From: Bacteroidales bacterium UBA1374
Lineage (GTDB): Bacteria; Bacteroidota; Bacteroidia; Bacteroidales; UBA932
Length of the DNA: 64,000 bases
Assembly: GCA_002305545.1 (NCBI GenBank)
Contig: DBRG01000005.1
Span: forward strand, 49,116-113,115
Direction of reading: 5' to 3'
The position numbers were made by a program, and so were the translations under genes. Under the pieces are notes generated by a model, which had not been told where the DNA came from, made no database searches, and saw only the letters and a program-made list of their open reading frames with translations. Below are positions 27,351-37,376 of the stretch, one piece after another (positions within the stretch are counted from its first letter, which is position 1; the number at the start of each line of letters is the position of its first letter).

Positions 27351-28555
27351 TATTCCTGTTTTGTACTCCAAAGATACTTAGAAAAAACAATAAAAAGGGT
27401 GGTCAGGCCCATGACCGCTCCCAGGAACAGGAACATGACACGCATTTCTGTAAATCTTGTGATCAGTGCAAAGGCCGCCGAAGCTGCCAGGATAAACAGG
27501 AAAGAAAGCTGGTTGGAGTAGCCCAGCATATGGCCCAGGTTACGACCCGGTACTTTCCGGATGATGGCCGCATCAAAGGGTACTTTGTACAAACCACATA
27601 AAAAACCGGTAATAAAGAACAGCAGTCCGAAATAGAAGCCGCCGATGCGGAATGCATACAGGCTAAAAAACAACAGGGTTATGGCCAGACCGCAGGAGGG
27701 AACCAATATCTTGCTGTCGATTTTCCCTGAAATAGATCCCGAAAGGAAACACCCGGCTCCTGTACCCACGGCAGCAGACGTAAGAACCAGACCGGTGCTG
27801 AAATCACTCATTCCCAAATCACGCCTGCAATACACCAGCAATGTCATCTGGATCAACCCGGCAATGAACCAGAATACAGACAGGGCGACCACTACGCTGT
27901 TCAGACCCTTGTAGTTCTTTGCCTGCCTTATGCTCTGTAACAGGAACAGGACAGGGCGGATGGTCCGGGAGTCTTCTTCGGGAGGTGTTTCCTGTGCCCT
28001 GATGGACTGAGAACTGATAACCCCGCCCAGGGAAATCGCAATAAAAGTAAGTGAAAGGCCCCAGGCAGGGACCACCCGGGCCAAAAAGGAAGCCATCATG
28101 GTTCCCATGATCATGCCCAGAAAAGACACCATTTCCATGTTGCCGGTCCCGAAGGCAATGTGATCAGGACCGCCTATGTCTCTTATAAGCCCGTATTTTG
28201 AAGGCGAGAAAAGGCTGCTCTGAACCCCCATCAGCAGGATGGAGATCATCACCAGCGACACACTGCGCAGCAGGAAACCCGCCGAAGCCAGCAACATGAT
28301 GGGAACCTCGGCCAGCTTGGATATCCTGACTACCGAAAGTTTATTGAAAACCACAGCCCATCTGCCTGCCAGTGGAGACAGGAAGACATAGGGCACCACA
28401 AGGGATCCGGCGGCCAGGGAAACGAGAGGGGCTTCGTATTGTGCACCCACCCATCCTACGGCAATAAAGCAAGCCAGTGTTTTAAGGTAGTTATCGTTGA
28501 GCACACCCAGGAAATTCGTTACCAATAGTGGCCACCAGCGGGGTTTCCCGGACAT
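27350..28555 (-). CDS. MFS transporter, LplT-like
   Basis: A 401-residue major facilitator protein with about 12 membrane segments. The N-terminus LLVTNFLGVLNDNYLKTLACFIAVGW and the region SSLFSPSKYGLIRDI are characteristic of the LplT lysophospholipid flippase group and its relatives. In E. coli LplT works with an acyltransferase (Aas), which is not seen here. Transport of lysophospholipid is therefore likely but not shown. It is translationally coupled to rfbC and follows gltX by 1 base. Confidence 0.8.
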   Translation of the reverse strand: MSGKPRWWPLLVTNFLGVLNDNYLKTLACFIAVGWVGAQYEAPLVSLAAGSLVVPYVFLSPLAGRWAVVFNKLSVVRISKLAEVPIMLLASAGFLLRSVSLVMISILLMGVQSSLFSPSKYGLIRDIGGPDHIAFGTGNMEMVSFLGMIMGTMMASFLARVVPAWGLSLTFIAISLGGVISSQSIRAQETPPEEDSRTIRPVLFLLQSIRQAKNYKGLNSVVVALSVFWFIAGLIQMTLLVYCRRDLGMSDFSTGLVLTSAAVGTGAGCFLSGSISGKIDSKILVPSCGLAITLLFFSLYAFRIGGFYFGLLFFITGFLCGLYKVPFDAAIIRKVPGRNLGHMLGYSNQLSFLFILAASAAFALITRFTEMRVMFLFLGAVMGLTTLFIVFSKYLWSTKQE

Positions 28556-28556
28556 A

Positions 28557-30110
28557 TTACAGCGTATTTAGTGCGTGATCTATGCGTTTTATTGTTTCTT
28601 CACGGCCGATGACTGCCATGATATCGGCAAGGCCAGGACCTTGCGGTTTTCCCACCAGGCACAGGCGCAGGGCATTCATAACCTGGCCGGTTTTTAGTTC
28701 CCTGGCCCCGATCCACTGGTGTAATGCCTGTTCCAGGGATGCTGTATCAAAAGGTTCACAGAGGGTCAGAACCTCCCTGACTCCGGTTATGATTGAAGGG
28801 ATCTCCGGTTTCCAGATTTTTTTTTGCATGGCAGGATCGTACGATTCGGGCGGAATGAAAAAATAATCCGACAGATCCCAGAAATCATGCACAAAATCTG
28901 CCCGGTTCCTTATCAGTGAAACCACCTGTTCTGCTTTCTGCCTGGTTGTTGTGATCCCCCTGTCATGCAACAGGGGCATGAAATCCTCTGCCAGCAGGCT
29001 GTCTGACCTGTTTCTCAGGTATTGCTGATTAAACCACTTTGCTTTTTCCGGATTGAAACGGGCTCCTGATTTGATTACCCGTTCCAGGGAAAACAGGGTA
29101 GTGAGTTCTTCCATGGAAAAGATCTCCTGCTCGATTCCCGGATTCCATCCCAGCAAGGCAATCATGTTTACAAATGCTTCCGGATAGTAGCCGTCTTCGC
29201 GGTATCCCCTGGATTTTTCTCCCGAAGGGCTGGTCCATTCCAGCGGAAAGACCGGGAATCCCAGCCTGTCTCCGTCCCTTTTACTGAGCTTGCCCTTGCC
29301 ATCGGGTTTGAGCAACAGGGGCAAATGAGCGAACTGCGGCCTTTGATCCTGCCATCCGAAAGATTCATACAGCAGATAATGCAGCGGCAGCGAGGGAAGC
29401 CATTCTTCTCCCCGGATTACATGGGTAATGTGCATCAGGTAATCATCCACAATATTTGCCAGGTGGTAGGTGGGAAGCCCGTCCTGAGCCTTCCACAATA
29501 CCTTGTCATCCAGTGTGTCTGTCTGAACACTGACCTCACCCCGGATCAGATCATACATCTCTACAGTCTTGTTTTCCGGGACCTTGAACCGGATAACCCA
29601 GTTGTTGTTTTCCCGCAGCCTGCGTGATACTTCCTCCGGCTCCATGTTCAGGGAATTTATTGTCTTCTTCCGGAAAGAATGGTTGTAAATGAAGGTTTCC
29701 CCATGGCTTTCTGCTTCCTGCCTGTAGGATTCCAGCTCCCCGGGTGCGTCAAAGGCGTAATAGGCGTTTCCCTGGCTTACGAGCTGGTTGGCATATTTTT
29801 CGTACAGGGTTTTCCGTTCACTCTGCCTGTAAGGAGCGTAGGGATGGCGACCGGAAGGTTCACAGACAACCGCTCCACTGTCATCTACACCTTCATCGGG
29901 AACTATGCCGCACCAGAGAAGGGCGTCTATGATGTACTTTTCCGCCCCGGACACGAAACGCTGCATATCGGTGTCTTCAATACGGAGTACAAAAGTTCCT
30001 CCCTGCTTCCTGGCAAACAGGTAATTGAAAAGCGCTGTTCGCACGCCTCCCATGTGAAGCGGCCCGGTAGGGCTGGGGGCAAAACGTACCCTGACTTTCT
30101 CTGTTGACAT
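28557..30110 (-). CDS. gltX: Glutamyl-tRNA synthetase
   Basis: A class I synthetase charging tRNA-Glu. From the ATG at 30110 the protein has 517 residues; the frame is open upstream into ftsZ, but the family start is MSTEKVRVRFAPSPTGPLHMGG. The HIGH-like motif is PLHMGG and the KMSKS-like motif is KLSKRDGDRLG; a C-terminal helical anticodon-binding part follows. It begins one base after the ftsZ stop, so it is probably read through from the division cluster. No second GlnRS-type marker is seen. Confidence 0.96.
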   Translation of the reverse strand: MSTEKVRVRFAPSPTGPLHMGGVRTALFNYLFARKQGGTFVLRIEDTDMQRFVSGAEKYIIDALLWCGIVPDEGVDDSGAVVCEPSGRHPYAPYRQSERKTLYEKYANQLVSQGNAYYAFDAPGELESYRQEAESHGETFIYNHSFRKKTINSLNMEPEEVSRRLRENNNWVIRFKVPENKTVEMYDLIRGEVSVQTDTLDDKVLWKAQDGLPTYHLANIVDDYLMHITHVIRGEEWLPSLPLHYLLYESFGWQDQRPQFAHLPLLLKPDGKGKLSKRDGDRLGFPVFPLEWTSPSGEKSRGYREDGYYPEAFVNMIALLGWNPGIEQEIFSMEELTTLFSLERVIKSGARFNPEKAKWFNQQYLRNRSDSLLAEDFMPLLHDRGITTTRQKAEQVVSLIRNRADFVHDFWDLSDYFFIPPESYDPAMQKKIWKPEIPSIITGVREVLTLCEPFDTASLEQALHQWIGARELKTGQVMNALRLCLVGKPQGPGLADIMAVIGREETIKRIDHALNTL

Positions 30111-30111
30111 A

Positions 30112-31533
30112 TCAATCCTGTGTTTGATGTATATAGGCGTTATCGGTACTAAGCCGTTGCTGGCCGTTTTTTTCCTCAATTTTTACGGGAGAAGGTTTGG
30201 CAATATCGGCCGTGCCGTTCATTTTGAGCCCTGCTGCCTGCCTTTTATAGGCAGGGATTTTTTCCAGCTCAGCGATATTCTGGTCTGCATCCAGGATCAA
30301 GACCGGTTTTTTCCTTTGAGCAGCCTGTTCATGCGCAGCCACGGGCTGAAATTTTAATACACTGGGTTTGTTTGTAATCCGGAATTCATCATTCCCCCCT
30401 TCAGGAAGGGGCATGACCTGCTCGGGTACAAAAGCGGGTATTTGGTCCCGCATAGGTTCTCCATCAAGGTAAACCGATTCTTTCTTTTCCTTCTCCATCT
30501 CCTTTGCCGCATCATTTCCGTACACGGCAATCGGAGGAAGCGAATGGATACTGAACCCCGTCGCTATCACCGTCACCCGGATCTCATCCTGGATAGAGGG
30601 ATCACATATGACACCCCGCTTGAAATTGGAAACACCGCCTGTGTAATCGGCAATATATCCCATGATCTGGGATAATTCGGCCATAGATAAGGCCTTTTCT
30701 TTTCCCGAGGTTATGTTGATCAGCACATTGCGGGCGCGTGTCAGATCGGCATCGTTGAGCAGGGGCGAGGTAAAAGCCGATTCAACGGCTTTCAGTGCCC
30801 TGTTTTCTCCAAAGCCTGATCCGGTGCCCATAAGGGCCATGCCGCTTTGTGTCATGACCATTTTTACATCGGCGAAATCGACATTCACGAACCCGGGACG
30901 GGTGATGATCTCTGATATTCCCTTTACGGCATTGTTTAAAACATCGTCTGTTCTCTGGAATGCTTCAAAAATCGGCAGGTCCCCAAAAGCCCTGTACAAT
31001 TTCTCGTTGTCAATGATTATCATTGAGTCGGCATATTGCTGCATTTCCTGTATCCCGTCCAGGGCCCGTTTCAGGAAATCTTTTCCCTCGTCCCTGAACG
31101 GAAGGGTAACTACTCCTACGGTAAGCAGCTCCATTTCTTTGGCAATCCTTGCAATGACGGGGGCTGCTCCAGTTCCAGTACCGCCTCCCATGCCTGCTGT
31201 AATGAATACCATTTCTGTAGCACCTTCAAACAAGGCCCTTATACGGTCCTCGCTTTCAAGAGCAGCCTGTTTGGCTATATCGGGATTGCATCCGGCTCCT
31301 CTTCCGCGGGTGAGCACGTTGCCCAGCTGGAGTTTATCGGGAACCGGGCTTAAATCCAAAGCTTGCGCATCGGTATTACAAACCACAAAATCCACGTCGC
31401 TCAGTCCCGAACGGTACATATGGCTGACTGCATTCCCGCCTCCGCCTCCAACCCCGATCACCTTGATGATTGACTTGTTGTTTTCCCAGTTCAGGGGAAT
31501 GAATTCTTCTTCTTTTTCTTTCATGACACTCAT
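30112..31533 (-). CDS. ftsZ: Cell division protein FtsZ
   Basis: The tubulin-like GTPase that forms the division ring. The tubulin signature GGGTGTG lies at 116-122, with VIGVGGGGGNAVSHM at 25-39 and the T7-type NVDFADVKMVM block later. The 473-residue protein has a long variable linker, the FtsA/ZipA-type binding peptide KIPAYKRQAAGLKM and a final NAYIHQTQD tail, a layout normal for Bacteroidota. ATGA overlap with ftsA. Last of the division genes in this cluster. Confidence 0.97.
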   Translation of the reverse strand: MSVMKEKEEEFIPLNWENNKSIIKVIGVGGGGGNAVSHMYRSGLSDVDFVVCNTDAQALDLSPVPDKLQLGNVLTRGRGAGCNPDIAKQAALESEDRIRALFEGATEMVFITAGMGGGTGTGAAPVIARIAKEMELLTVGVVTLPFRDEGKDFLKRALDGIQEMQQYADSMIIIDNEKLYRAFGDLPIFEAFQRTDDVLNNAVKGISEIITRPGFVNVDFADVKMVMTQSGMALMGTGSGFGENRALKAVESAFTSPLLNDADLTRARNVLINITSGKEKALSMAELSQIMGYIADYTGGVSNFKRGVICDPSIQDEIRVTVIATGFSIHSLPPIAVYGNDAAKEMEKEKKESVYLDGEPMRDQIPAFVPEQVMPLPEGGNDEFRITNKPSVLKFQPVAAHEQAAQRKKPVLILDADQNIAELEKIPAYKRQAAGLKMNGTADIAKPSPVKIEEKNGQQRLSTDNAYIHQTQD

Positions 31534-32858
31534 GCTTCGTTTGAGGCTTCAAAAATTTTGTCCAGGTTTTTAAAAAGATCCCCTATGATCGATTTTTCTT
31601 TTTGCTTTTTACCTGTCGACACTGTTTTTACGGTTTTTTTTGTTTTGGAGGATTCCCCTGCATCCACCCCGGAAAATATACCGGTCAGATCTACATTCTG
31701 TTCGGCAGCAAAATGAGGCTGGGCTTCAATACCGCAAATGAGCATGCCGGCAGCACAGGAATGGGTAACCTGGTTTACCTCTTCGCAATCCCGTGTAATG
31801 ATGCCGTGGGGACGGGCAATACGTGCGTCATAGCCTGTTTTGTATTTTATGAATTGCGGCAGGTTAAAGAGCAGGGATCCGCCCCCGGTCAGGACTATCC
31901 CGGCCGGCAGTCTGTCGGCATAGCCGCTTTGCTGGATCTCATACATAACCGCTTCCAGGATTTCATCCATCCTGGCTTCTATGATGTGGGCCAGATAGCG
32001 GAAGGGAATTTCCCTGGATTCTCGTCCCCCTATTCCGGCAATCACGATGGCTTTGTTTTCGGGGGCCAGGTCTGCGTAACAGGATCCGTACTGGATTTTC
32101 ATCTGTTCGGCCTGCCGTGAAGTCACTTCACATCCCTGGCGGATGTCCTCTGTGATGACATTTCCTCCAAAGGGGATTACTGCCGTATGACGGACAATAT
32201 TGTCGTGATAAACCAGCAGATCGGTTGTTCCGCCCCCTATGTCCACCATGGCAACGCCCAGCTCTTTTTCGTCTTCCTGGAGAACTGCCTCGGCAGTAGC
32301 CAGGGGTTCCAGGATAAGCCGGGTCAGTTTCAGGCCGGCCCCTTCTATGCTTCGTTTGGTATGCTCTGCAGATACGCTTTTTCCTATGAAAAGCTTGTAA
32401 TTGGCCTCAATGCAACTGCCATACATTCCAACGGGGTTGGCGACACTTCTGTATTCATCTACATGATAGGATTGCGGAACCACGTGAAGGACCTCCTCTC
32501 CCGGATCCACCCTTGAATTGTACATGTTGCGCCACATGCGGTCAATCTCCTGTTGTGAGATCACTTCGTTTCGGTCGGAGCGGTTTATAATGCTGCTTAC
32601 CGATTTGCATTTGACGTACTGGCCTGCTATTCCTACCACAACTTCCGATATGGGCTGTTCTGTCCTTTTCTCGAGCTCTTCCATAAGTGGTTTGAGTGTA
32701 TTGAGCACGCTCTGGTTGTTGACCACTTCTCCCCTCATGATCCCCTGGGAGGGGGATTCACACGAGGCAATCACCTGATAGCCTTCTGTTGTTTTTTTTC
32801 CGGTAAGACAAACCATTTTGGTGGTCCCCAGATCGATTACAGATATTATTTTTTCCAT
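31530..32858 (-). CDS. ftsA: Cell division protein FtsA
   Basis: An actin-like ATPase that ties FtsZ filaments to the membrane. Phosphate-1 motif SVIDLGTTKMVCL is at the N-terminus, the SHS2 1C domain follows, and VAMVDIGGGTTDLLVY and GIVLTGGGSLLFNLPQF are the phosphate-2 and adenosine motifs. The 442-residue protein ends in a basic stretch and the amphipathic-looking IIGDLFKNLDKIFEA, probably the membrane-targeting helix. It lies 14 bases after ftsQ and overlaps ftsZ by 4 bases. Confidence 0.96.
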   Translation of the reverse strand: MEKIISVIDLGTTKMVCLTGKKTTEGYQVIASCESPSQGIMRGEVVNNQSVLNTLKPLMEELEKRTEQPISEVVVGIAGQYVKCKSVSSIINRSDRNEVISQQEIDRMWRNMYNSRVDPGEEVLHVVPQSYHVDEYRSVANPVGMYGSCIEANYKLFIGKSVSAEHTKRSIEGAGLKLTRLILEPLATAEAVLQEDEKELGVAMVDIGGGTTDLLVYHDNIVRHTAVIPFGGNVITEDIRQGCEVTSRQAEQMKIQYGSCYADLAPENKAIVIAGIGGRESREIPFRYLAHIIEARMDEILEAVMYEIQQSGYADRLPAGIVLTGGGSLLFNLPQFIKYKTGYDARIARPHGIITRDCEEVNQVTHSCAAGMLICGIEAQPHFAAEQNVDLTGIFSGVDAGESSKTKKTVKTVSTGKKQKEKSIIGDLFKNLDKIFEASNEA

Positions 32859-32872
32859 GGGTCTGTTAGGTT

Positions 32873-33676
32873 TTATATATTTTTTTCATCTTTTCTAAGT
32901 GTGCAAACAAGCTGGTCTCCAAAACGTGCGTCTACCACGCTGTATTTTTCTTTGCCCCCAAGGGGCACCAGCACCCGGTAAAATTCCTGCAGCTTATCCA
33001 GCTTGTATTGAAACCGGCTGAGGTCCCCGATTTTCAGTTCAAGGTCCTTTTCCTGTGGAACGATACTGATATCCTGATAATTATCAATCACTATTGTTTC
33101 TGCCTTTTTGCTCCAGAAGGGGTGTTCTGCCATGAATCCTGTCATCCGGCTCATGGCGGCCAGCCATGTATCTGCCGTGTCCATCTGTCCCCGGTAGGAA
33201 GGGGAGTAGGAAAACGGGACATTGCCACGAACTATCAGTACTGCCGACCGGTGGGGATTGACTACCGGAAAAATAAAATTTTCCCCGGATACAAAAAAGG
33301 ATCCCACGTGGGTCTCGAGTCGGAAAAGTGGTGCATGTTGTTGTATTTCAAGTTTTAGCGTTCCATCTATTGTCTTCACGGCGTTGCATTGCCTGACAGA
33401 TGCAAATGATTCCACTTCTTTTTCCAGCCGGTACATGTCAATGGATGAGAAATCCCTGCCCGGCAATACGATGGAACTCCGCTCCAGAAAAGAAGCCACT
33501 TCCCCGGCCCTTATCAGCGGATTCTGCACACTGTCCCTTACTATGATCAGAACCTGCTGGCATCTGTCCTGGCTTTTTTGATGGACAAGGATGGTGGCAA
33601 AATAGAAATAGGCACCCAGGATACCTGTCAGAAGAAGGTATCCGCATATCTGCAGTGCTTTTTTCCATTTACTCAT
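32873..33676 (-). CDS. ftsQ: Cell division protein FtsQ
   Basis: A bitopic inner-membrane protein of the divisome. The 267 residues consist of a short cytoplasmic tail, one membrane segment (about residues 10-28), and a periplasmic part with a POTRA-like domain followed by the FtsQ beta domain. Sequence similarity to the E. coli protein is low, as usual, so the call rests on size, topology and its place between murC and ftsA. Overlaps murC by 4 bases. Confidence 0.88.
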   Translation of the reverse strand: MSKWKKALQICGYLLLTGILGAYFYFATILVHQKSQDRCQQVLIIVRDSVQNPLIRAGEVASFLERSSIVLPGRDFSSIDMYRLEKEVESFASVRQCNAVKTIDGTLKLEIQQHAPLFRLETHVGSFFVSGENFIFPVVNPHRSAVLIVRGNVPFSYSPSYRGQMDTADTWLAAMSRMTGFMAEHPFWSKKAETIVIDNYQDISIVPQEKDLELKIGDLSRFQYKLDKLQEFYRVLVPLGGKEKYSVVDARFGDQLVCTLRKDEKNI

Positions 33677-35046
33677 AAATTCATCTCCTTCAGGGTGGCT
33701 GTTATCGGTCCCACAAGCCGGTCGATATTTCCCGCACCCAGGGTCAGCAGGATCCTGGGCTTGTTATCCCGGACAAAGCCCGTTATTTGTTGTGAATCCA
33801 GTATGATTACGTTTTTCGACGTCATTTTTCCGGCAATCATTTCTGATCCCACACCCGGGATGGGCAGCTCCCTGGCCGGATACACGGGCATAAGCACAAC
33901 CTGGTCCAGCAAGTCCAGGCTTTTGGCGAATTCCGGGGCAAAATCCCTGGTCCTGGTGTACAGGTGGGGCTGGAATATCCCTGTTATTTTTTCACCCGGG
34001 AACCACTCCCTGACAGAAAGTACGGCGGCGCGGATTTCCTCCGGATGGTGGGCGTAATCATCAATATAACAGCATTGTTTACCTGAGTAGCAGACGTCCA
34101 GCCTGCGGGAAACTCCCCTGAATGAGGCCAGTGCCTCCTTAATTGCAGCGGGAACCACTCCGTTTAAATAGGCCAGGGCCGAGGCCCCCACGGCATTTTC
34201 AACATTGATCCAGCCCGGCACTCCAAGCCGGCATCCCCTCACTTTTTCGCCTTTAAGCATCAGATCAAAAGTGTAGTATCCTCCTTTCTGTACGGTGTGG
34301 TTCAAAGCATGAAAATCACATGATTCCCTGTAATGGTAAGTATAAGCGGTTACTCCCGGTTGTAAAGGCAATGGGATTTCGACACCTTTTTTGATCACCA
34401 GCATCCCGCCGGGTTCAATTTGTGAAGCAAATTGCGAGTAAGCCTCCTTAACGGCCTGGTGGGAGCCGTATATGTCCAGGTGGTCAGCGTCGGCAGAAGT
34501 AATCAGGGCTGCATGGGGATGCAGTTGAAGGAAGGAACGGTCGAATTCATCGGCTTCGGCAACAAGAAAAGGATTGTTGCCCAGAAGCAGGTTGGTGTCG
34601 TAGTTTTTCGATATGCCTCCCAGGAAAGCAGTACACCCGGTTCCCGAATGATGCAAGATGTGCGCAAGCAGGGTGGAGGTGGTTGTTTTTCCATGCGTTC
34701 CTGCCACAGCAAGCGTTGTATGGTTTGCCGAAAGGTGTCCCAGGGCAACGGAACGCTTTATAATATGGTACCCTTTTTCCCTGAACCATTGCAATTCCCT
34801 GTGGCCTGGCGGCAGGGCAGGTGTATAGATTACCAAAGTGTTATCCCTGTTCTGTGCAACAGCGGGGGGAATAAGCAAAGGATCGTCCTGGTAATGGATC
34901 TCTATGCCTTCCTCTTCCAACCTGTGTGTGAGAGCGGAAGGGGTAAGGTCGTAACCCTGTACAGAGGCTCCGGCATGTTTATAATACCTTGCCAGGGCAC
35001 TCATTCCAATACCTCCTATACCCAGTAAATATACGTTTTCTGTCAT
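33673..35046 (-). CDS. murC: UDP-N-acetylmuramate--L-alanine ligase
   Basis: Adds L-Ala to UDP-MurNAc, the first amino acid of the peptide stem. The ATP-binding motif is VAGTHGKTTTSTLLAHIL, the N-terminal YLLGIGGIGMSALARYYKHAGASVQGYD is the UDP-binding Rossmann part, and YIDDYAHHPEEIRA is the conserved motif of the third domain. It is 457 residues long. It overlaps murG on one side and ftsQ on the other by 4 bases. Confidence 0.96.
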   Translation of the reverse strand: MTENVYLLGIGGIGMSALARYYKHAGASVQGYDLTPSALTHRLEEEGIEIHYQDDPLLIPPAVAQNRDNTLVIYTPALPPGHRELQWFREKGYHIIKRSVALGHLSANHTTLAVAGTHGKTTTSTLLAHILHHSGTGCTAFLGGISKNYDTNLLLGNNPFLVAEADEFDRSFLQLHPHAALITSADADHLDIYGSHQAVKEAYSQFASQIEPGGMLVIKKGVEIPLPLQPGVTAYTYHYRESCDFHALNHTVQKGGYYTFDLMLKGEKVRGCRLGVPGWINVENAVGASALAYLNGVVPAAIKEALASFRGVSRRLDVCYSGKQCCYIDDYAHHPEEIRAAVLSVREWFPGEKITGIFQPHLYTRTRDFAPEFAKSLDLLDQVVLMPVYPARELPIPGVGSEMIAGKMTSKNVIILDSQQITGFVRDNKPRILLTLGAGNIDRLVGPITATLKEMNL

Positions 35047-36161
35047 AATCCCAGTACCATGGATGCAATTTGTGCCGCTGCATCCGGCCGGCTAAGCTTT
35101 AAAATATTGGCCGATAATCTATTCCTTTCGCTATCATTGAAAATCAGCTCCAGTGCCTTATCCATAAGGGAGAGAGGGGCTTCCTTGTCCGTCACCATCC
35201 AGCCAGCGTTTTCATTAACAAGGGCCATGGCGTTATGTGTCTGATGATCTTCGGCCACATTGGGAGAAGGCACAAAAATACAGGCTTTTCCTGCTGCACT
35301 GAACTCCGAGATACTACCCGCCCCGGCCCGCGATACCACCAGGTCTGCCGCAGCGTATGCCAGGTCCATCCTGGCAATGAATTCATATACATAGACCGGT
35401 ACGCCCGGGTGTTCCTTCAAGACCGCTTCTGCCTGAGACAATCCGTGTTTTCCGCATTGCCAGAGTATCTGCACGCGACGATCCCCCGAGCGGGGCAGGT
35501 ATTCCCTTACGCATCTGTTCAAGGTCCCGGCTCCCAAACTTCCGCCTGTGATCAGCAGTGTTTTTTTCTCATGGTCCAGGCCAAAATGCCTCAGGGCTTC
35601 CTCTTTTTCCTGTTCCGTTGCCGGACGGATATCCTTTCTAATAGGATTTCCTGTCAGGACCACCTTTGAGGCGGGGAAAAACTGTTCCATTCCCGGGTAG
35701 GCGACACAGATGTGTGCAGCTTTTGCTGCCAGCATTTTATTAGTTTTTCCTGCAAAACTGTTCTGCTCCTGAAGGATATAGGGAATACCTTTTTTTCCGG
35801 CCACCCAGAGCAGGGGCCCGCTGGCATAACCGCCCACGCCCACGGCCACAGTGGGGCCGAAATCCCGGATGATCCTGCCTGATGCATTTACACTCTGAAC
35901 CAGCCGCACAGGCAACATAAGGTTTGCCATGATGCCCCGCAGCGACAGATCCCTTCTGAGACCGGCAATAGGCAATCCGATGATCCGGTACCCGGCTGCC
36001 GGGACTTTTTCCATTTCCATCCTTCCCAGGGCTCCCACAAAGAGGATTTCCACCCCGGGATCCTTTATCCTGATGGCATTGGCTATGGATATGGCCGGAA
36101 AGATATGGCCTCCGGTTCCTCCTCCGCTGATGATGATCCTGTGACTGCTTCCGGTTTTCAT
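35043..36161 (-). CDS. murG: UDP-GlcNAc--lipid I GlcNAc transferase MurG
   Basis: Converts lipid I to lipid II on the cytoplasmic face of the membrane. GGGTGGHIFPAISIA at residues 13-27 is the first glycine-rich loop, VGVGGYASGP the next, and ITGGSLGAGTLNRCV and RAGAGSISEFSAAGKACIFVPSP belong to the UDP-GlcNAc-binding GT-B C-terminal domain. Of 372 residues. Overlaps ftsW and murC by 4 bases each. Confidence 0.96.
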   Translation of the reverse strand: MKTGSSHRIIISGGGTGGHIFPAISIANAIRIKDPGVEILFVGALGRMEMEKVPAAGYRIIGLPIAGLRRDLSLRGIMANLMLPVRLVQSVNASGRIIRDFGPTVAVGVGGYASGPLLWVAGKKGIPYILQEQNSFAGKTNKMLAAKAAHICVAYPGMEQFFPASKVVLTGNPIRKDIRPATEQEKEEALRHFGLDHEKKTLLITGGSLGAGTLNRCVREYLPRSGDRRVQILWQCGKHGLSQAEAVLKEHPGVPVYVYEFIARMDLAYAAADLVVSRAGAGSISEFSAAGKACIFVPSPNVAEDHQTHNAMALVNENAGWMVTDKEAPLSLMDKALELIFNDSERNRLSANILKLSRPDAAAQIASMVLGL

Positions 36162-37369
36162 TTTGCAATGATTTTTTTCGTTTCTTCCTCGGCAGCCAGG
36201 GGTGCGTCCAGCTGCTCATCCTGCAATGCCCTGCTGACCGATAACATCATCCCGAACGCTGCGCTCACTGCCAGCACAGAAGAACCTCCCGAACTGATCA
36301 TGGGCAGCGTCTGGCCGGTTACAGGCAGCAGGCCCACATTGACCAGGATATGGATCATGGCCTGGGAAACTATCAGAATCCCCAATCCGCATACGAGCAT
36401 GGCTGCAAAGGTTTTTTTACATTTTTTCGCGATGACTATGACACTGAACAGGAGCCAGAAATACAGGCCAATAACAAATACTCCGCCTATCAGTCCGGTT
36501 TCCTCCACTATGATGGAGTAGATATAGTCGCTGTTTGACAAAGGCAGGACATGACGTAAAGCCCCGTTGCCGGGGATCTTCCCCCCAATTCCCCCCGTGG
36601 CAATGGCTACCTTTGAATACATCACCTGGTCGTTTTCTTTTTCCTCTTCTGCCTGGCCGAATCCCAGGAAACTGCTCACACGCTTTTCTACGGTTTCCAG
36701 GCGCGAAGTTGAGGTAATGGAGGAATCTGTTTCCTTACTCAATGTCCTCTTCAGCACCAGTCCGCCGTAGGCCAAACCAGCCATCAATACAACAATGCCG
36801 GCCGCTTTGGCAATATGTTTAAAACGAACTTCGGAAATGAGCAACATAATGAATATGGTAAGAGAAAGAATCGCCCCGGTGGAAAAGCCCTCCCAGATTA
36901 TGGGCAGGATGAAGACCACAACAGGAAGAAATAAACGCAGGAAAAAATCCTTGAAAGTCTCCAGTTTGTTATCTTCAAGTACCCTGGAAACAAAGAGCAC
37001 CAGGGCGACCTTGGCAAACTCCGAAGTCTGGAAACTGAATCCGAACAGGGAAAGCCAACGGGTGCCCTCATTGCGCGTTACTCCAAGAAACAGGGTCAGC
37101 AGAAGCAGTGCCAGCGCGGCTACATATCCGAAATAGGCCACAACCCTGTAAACCCTGAGTGATATGATGTGGAACACATAGATCACACCAAAGCCAAGGA
37201 GGATGTGTCCCATTTGTTTGAGCATGATGGAAAAGGTGGTGGTATGCTGCAGGACGGCTACCCGGCTGGAAGATGAATATACGAAAACCAGAGACAGCAA
37301 TGAAAATATTATGATAAGCGCCCACAAGGACGTATCACCTTTCAGCCGTATTTTCCTTTTTTCTTCCAT
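36158..37369 (-). CDS. ftsW: FtsW, SEDS-family peptidoglycan polymerase
   Basis: A polytopic membrane protein that polymerises lipid II at the septum together with FtsI. From the ATG at 37369 it has 403 residues and about ten membrane segments; the frame is open to 37450 inside murD. GNGALRHVLPLSNSDYIYSIIVEETGLIGG contains the large periplasmic loop with the conserved Asp, and LLPVTGQTLPMISSGGSSVL is the C-terminal SEDS signature. It could be RodA by sequence alone, but its position in the dcw cluster says FtsW. Confidence 0.94.
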   Translation of the reverse strand: MEEKRKIRLKGDTSLWALIIIFSLLSLVFVYSSSSRVAVLQHTTTFSIMLKQMGHILLGFGVIYVFHIISLRVYRVVAYFGYVAALALLLLTLFLGVTRNEGTRWLSLFGFSFQTSEFAKVALVLFVSRVLEDNKLETFKDFFLRLFLPVVVFILPIIWEGFSTGAILSLTIFIMLLISEVRFKHIAKAAGIVVLMAGLAYGGLVLKRTLSKETDSSITSTSRLETVEKRVSSFLGFGQAEEEKENDQVMYSKVAIATGGIGGKIPGNGALRHVLPLSNSDYIYSIIVEETGLIGGVFVIGLYFWLLFSVIVIAKKCKKTFAAMLVCGLGILIVSQAMIHILVNVGLLPVTGQTLPMISSGGSSVLAVSAAFGMMLSVSRALQDEQLDAPLAAEEETKKIIAK

Positions 37370-37376
37370 CTGCTCT

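Noticed and set aside
30662..31573. A 303-codon open frame on the plus strand
   Set aside because: It is antisense to ftsZ, whose frame is fully supported by motifs; the antisense translation is rich in Ser/Pro and matches nothing.
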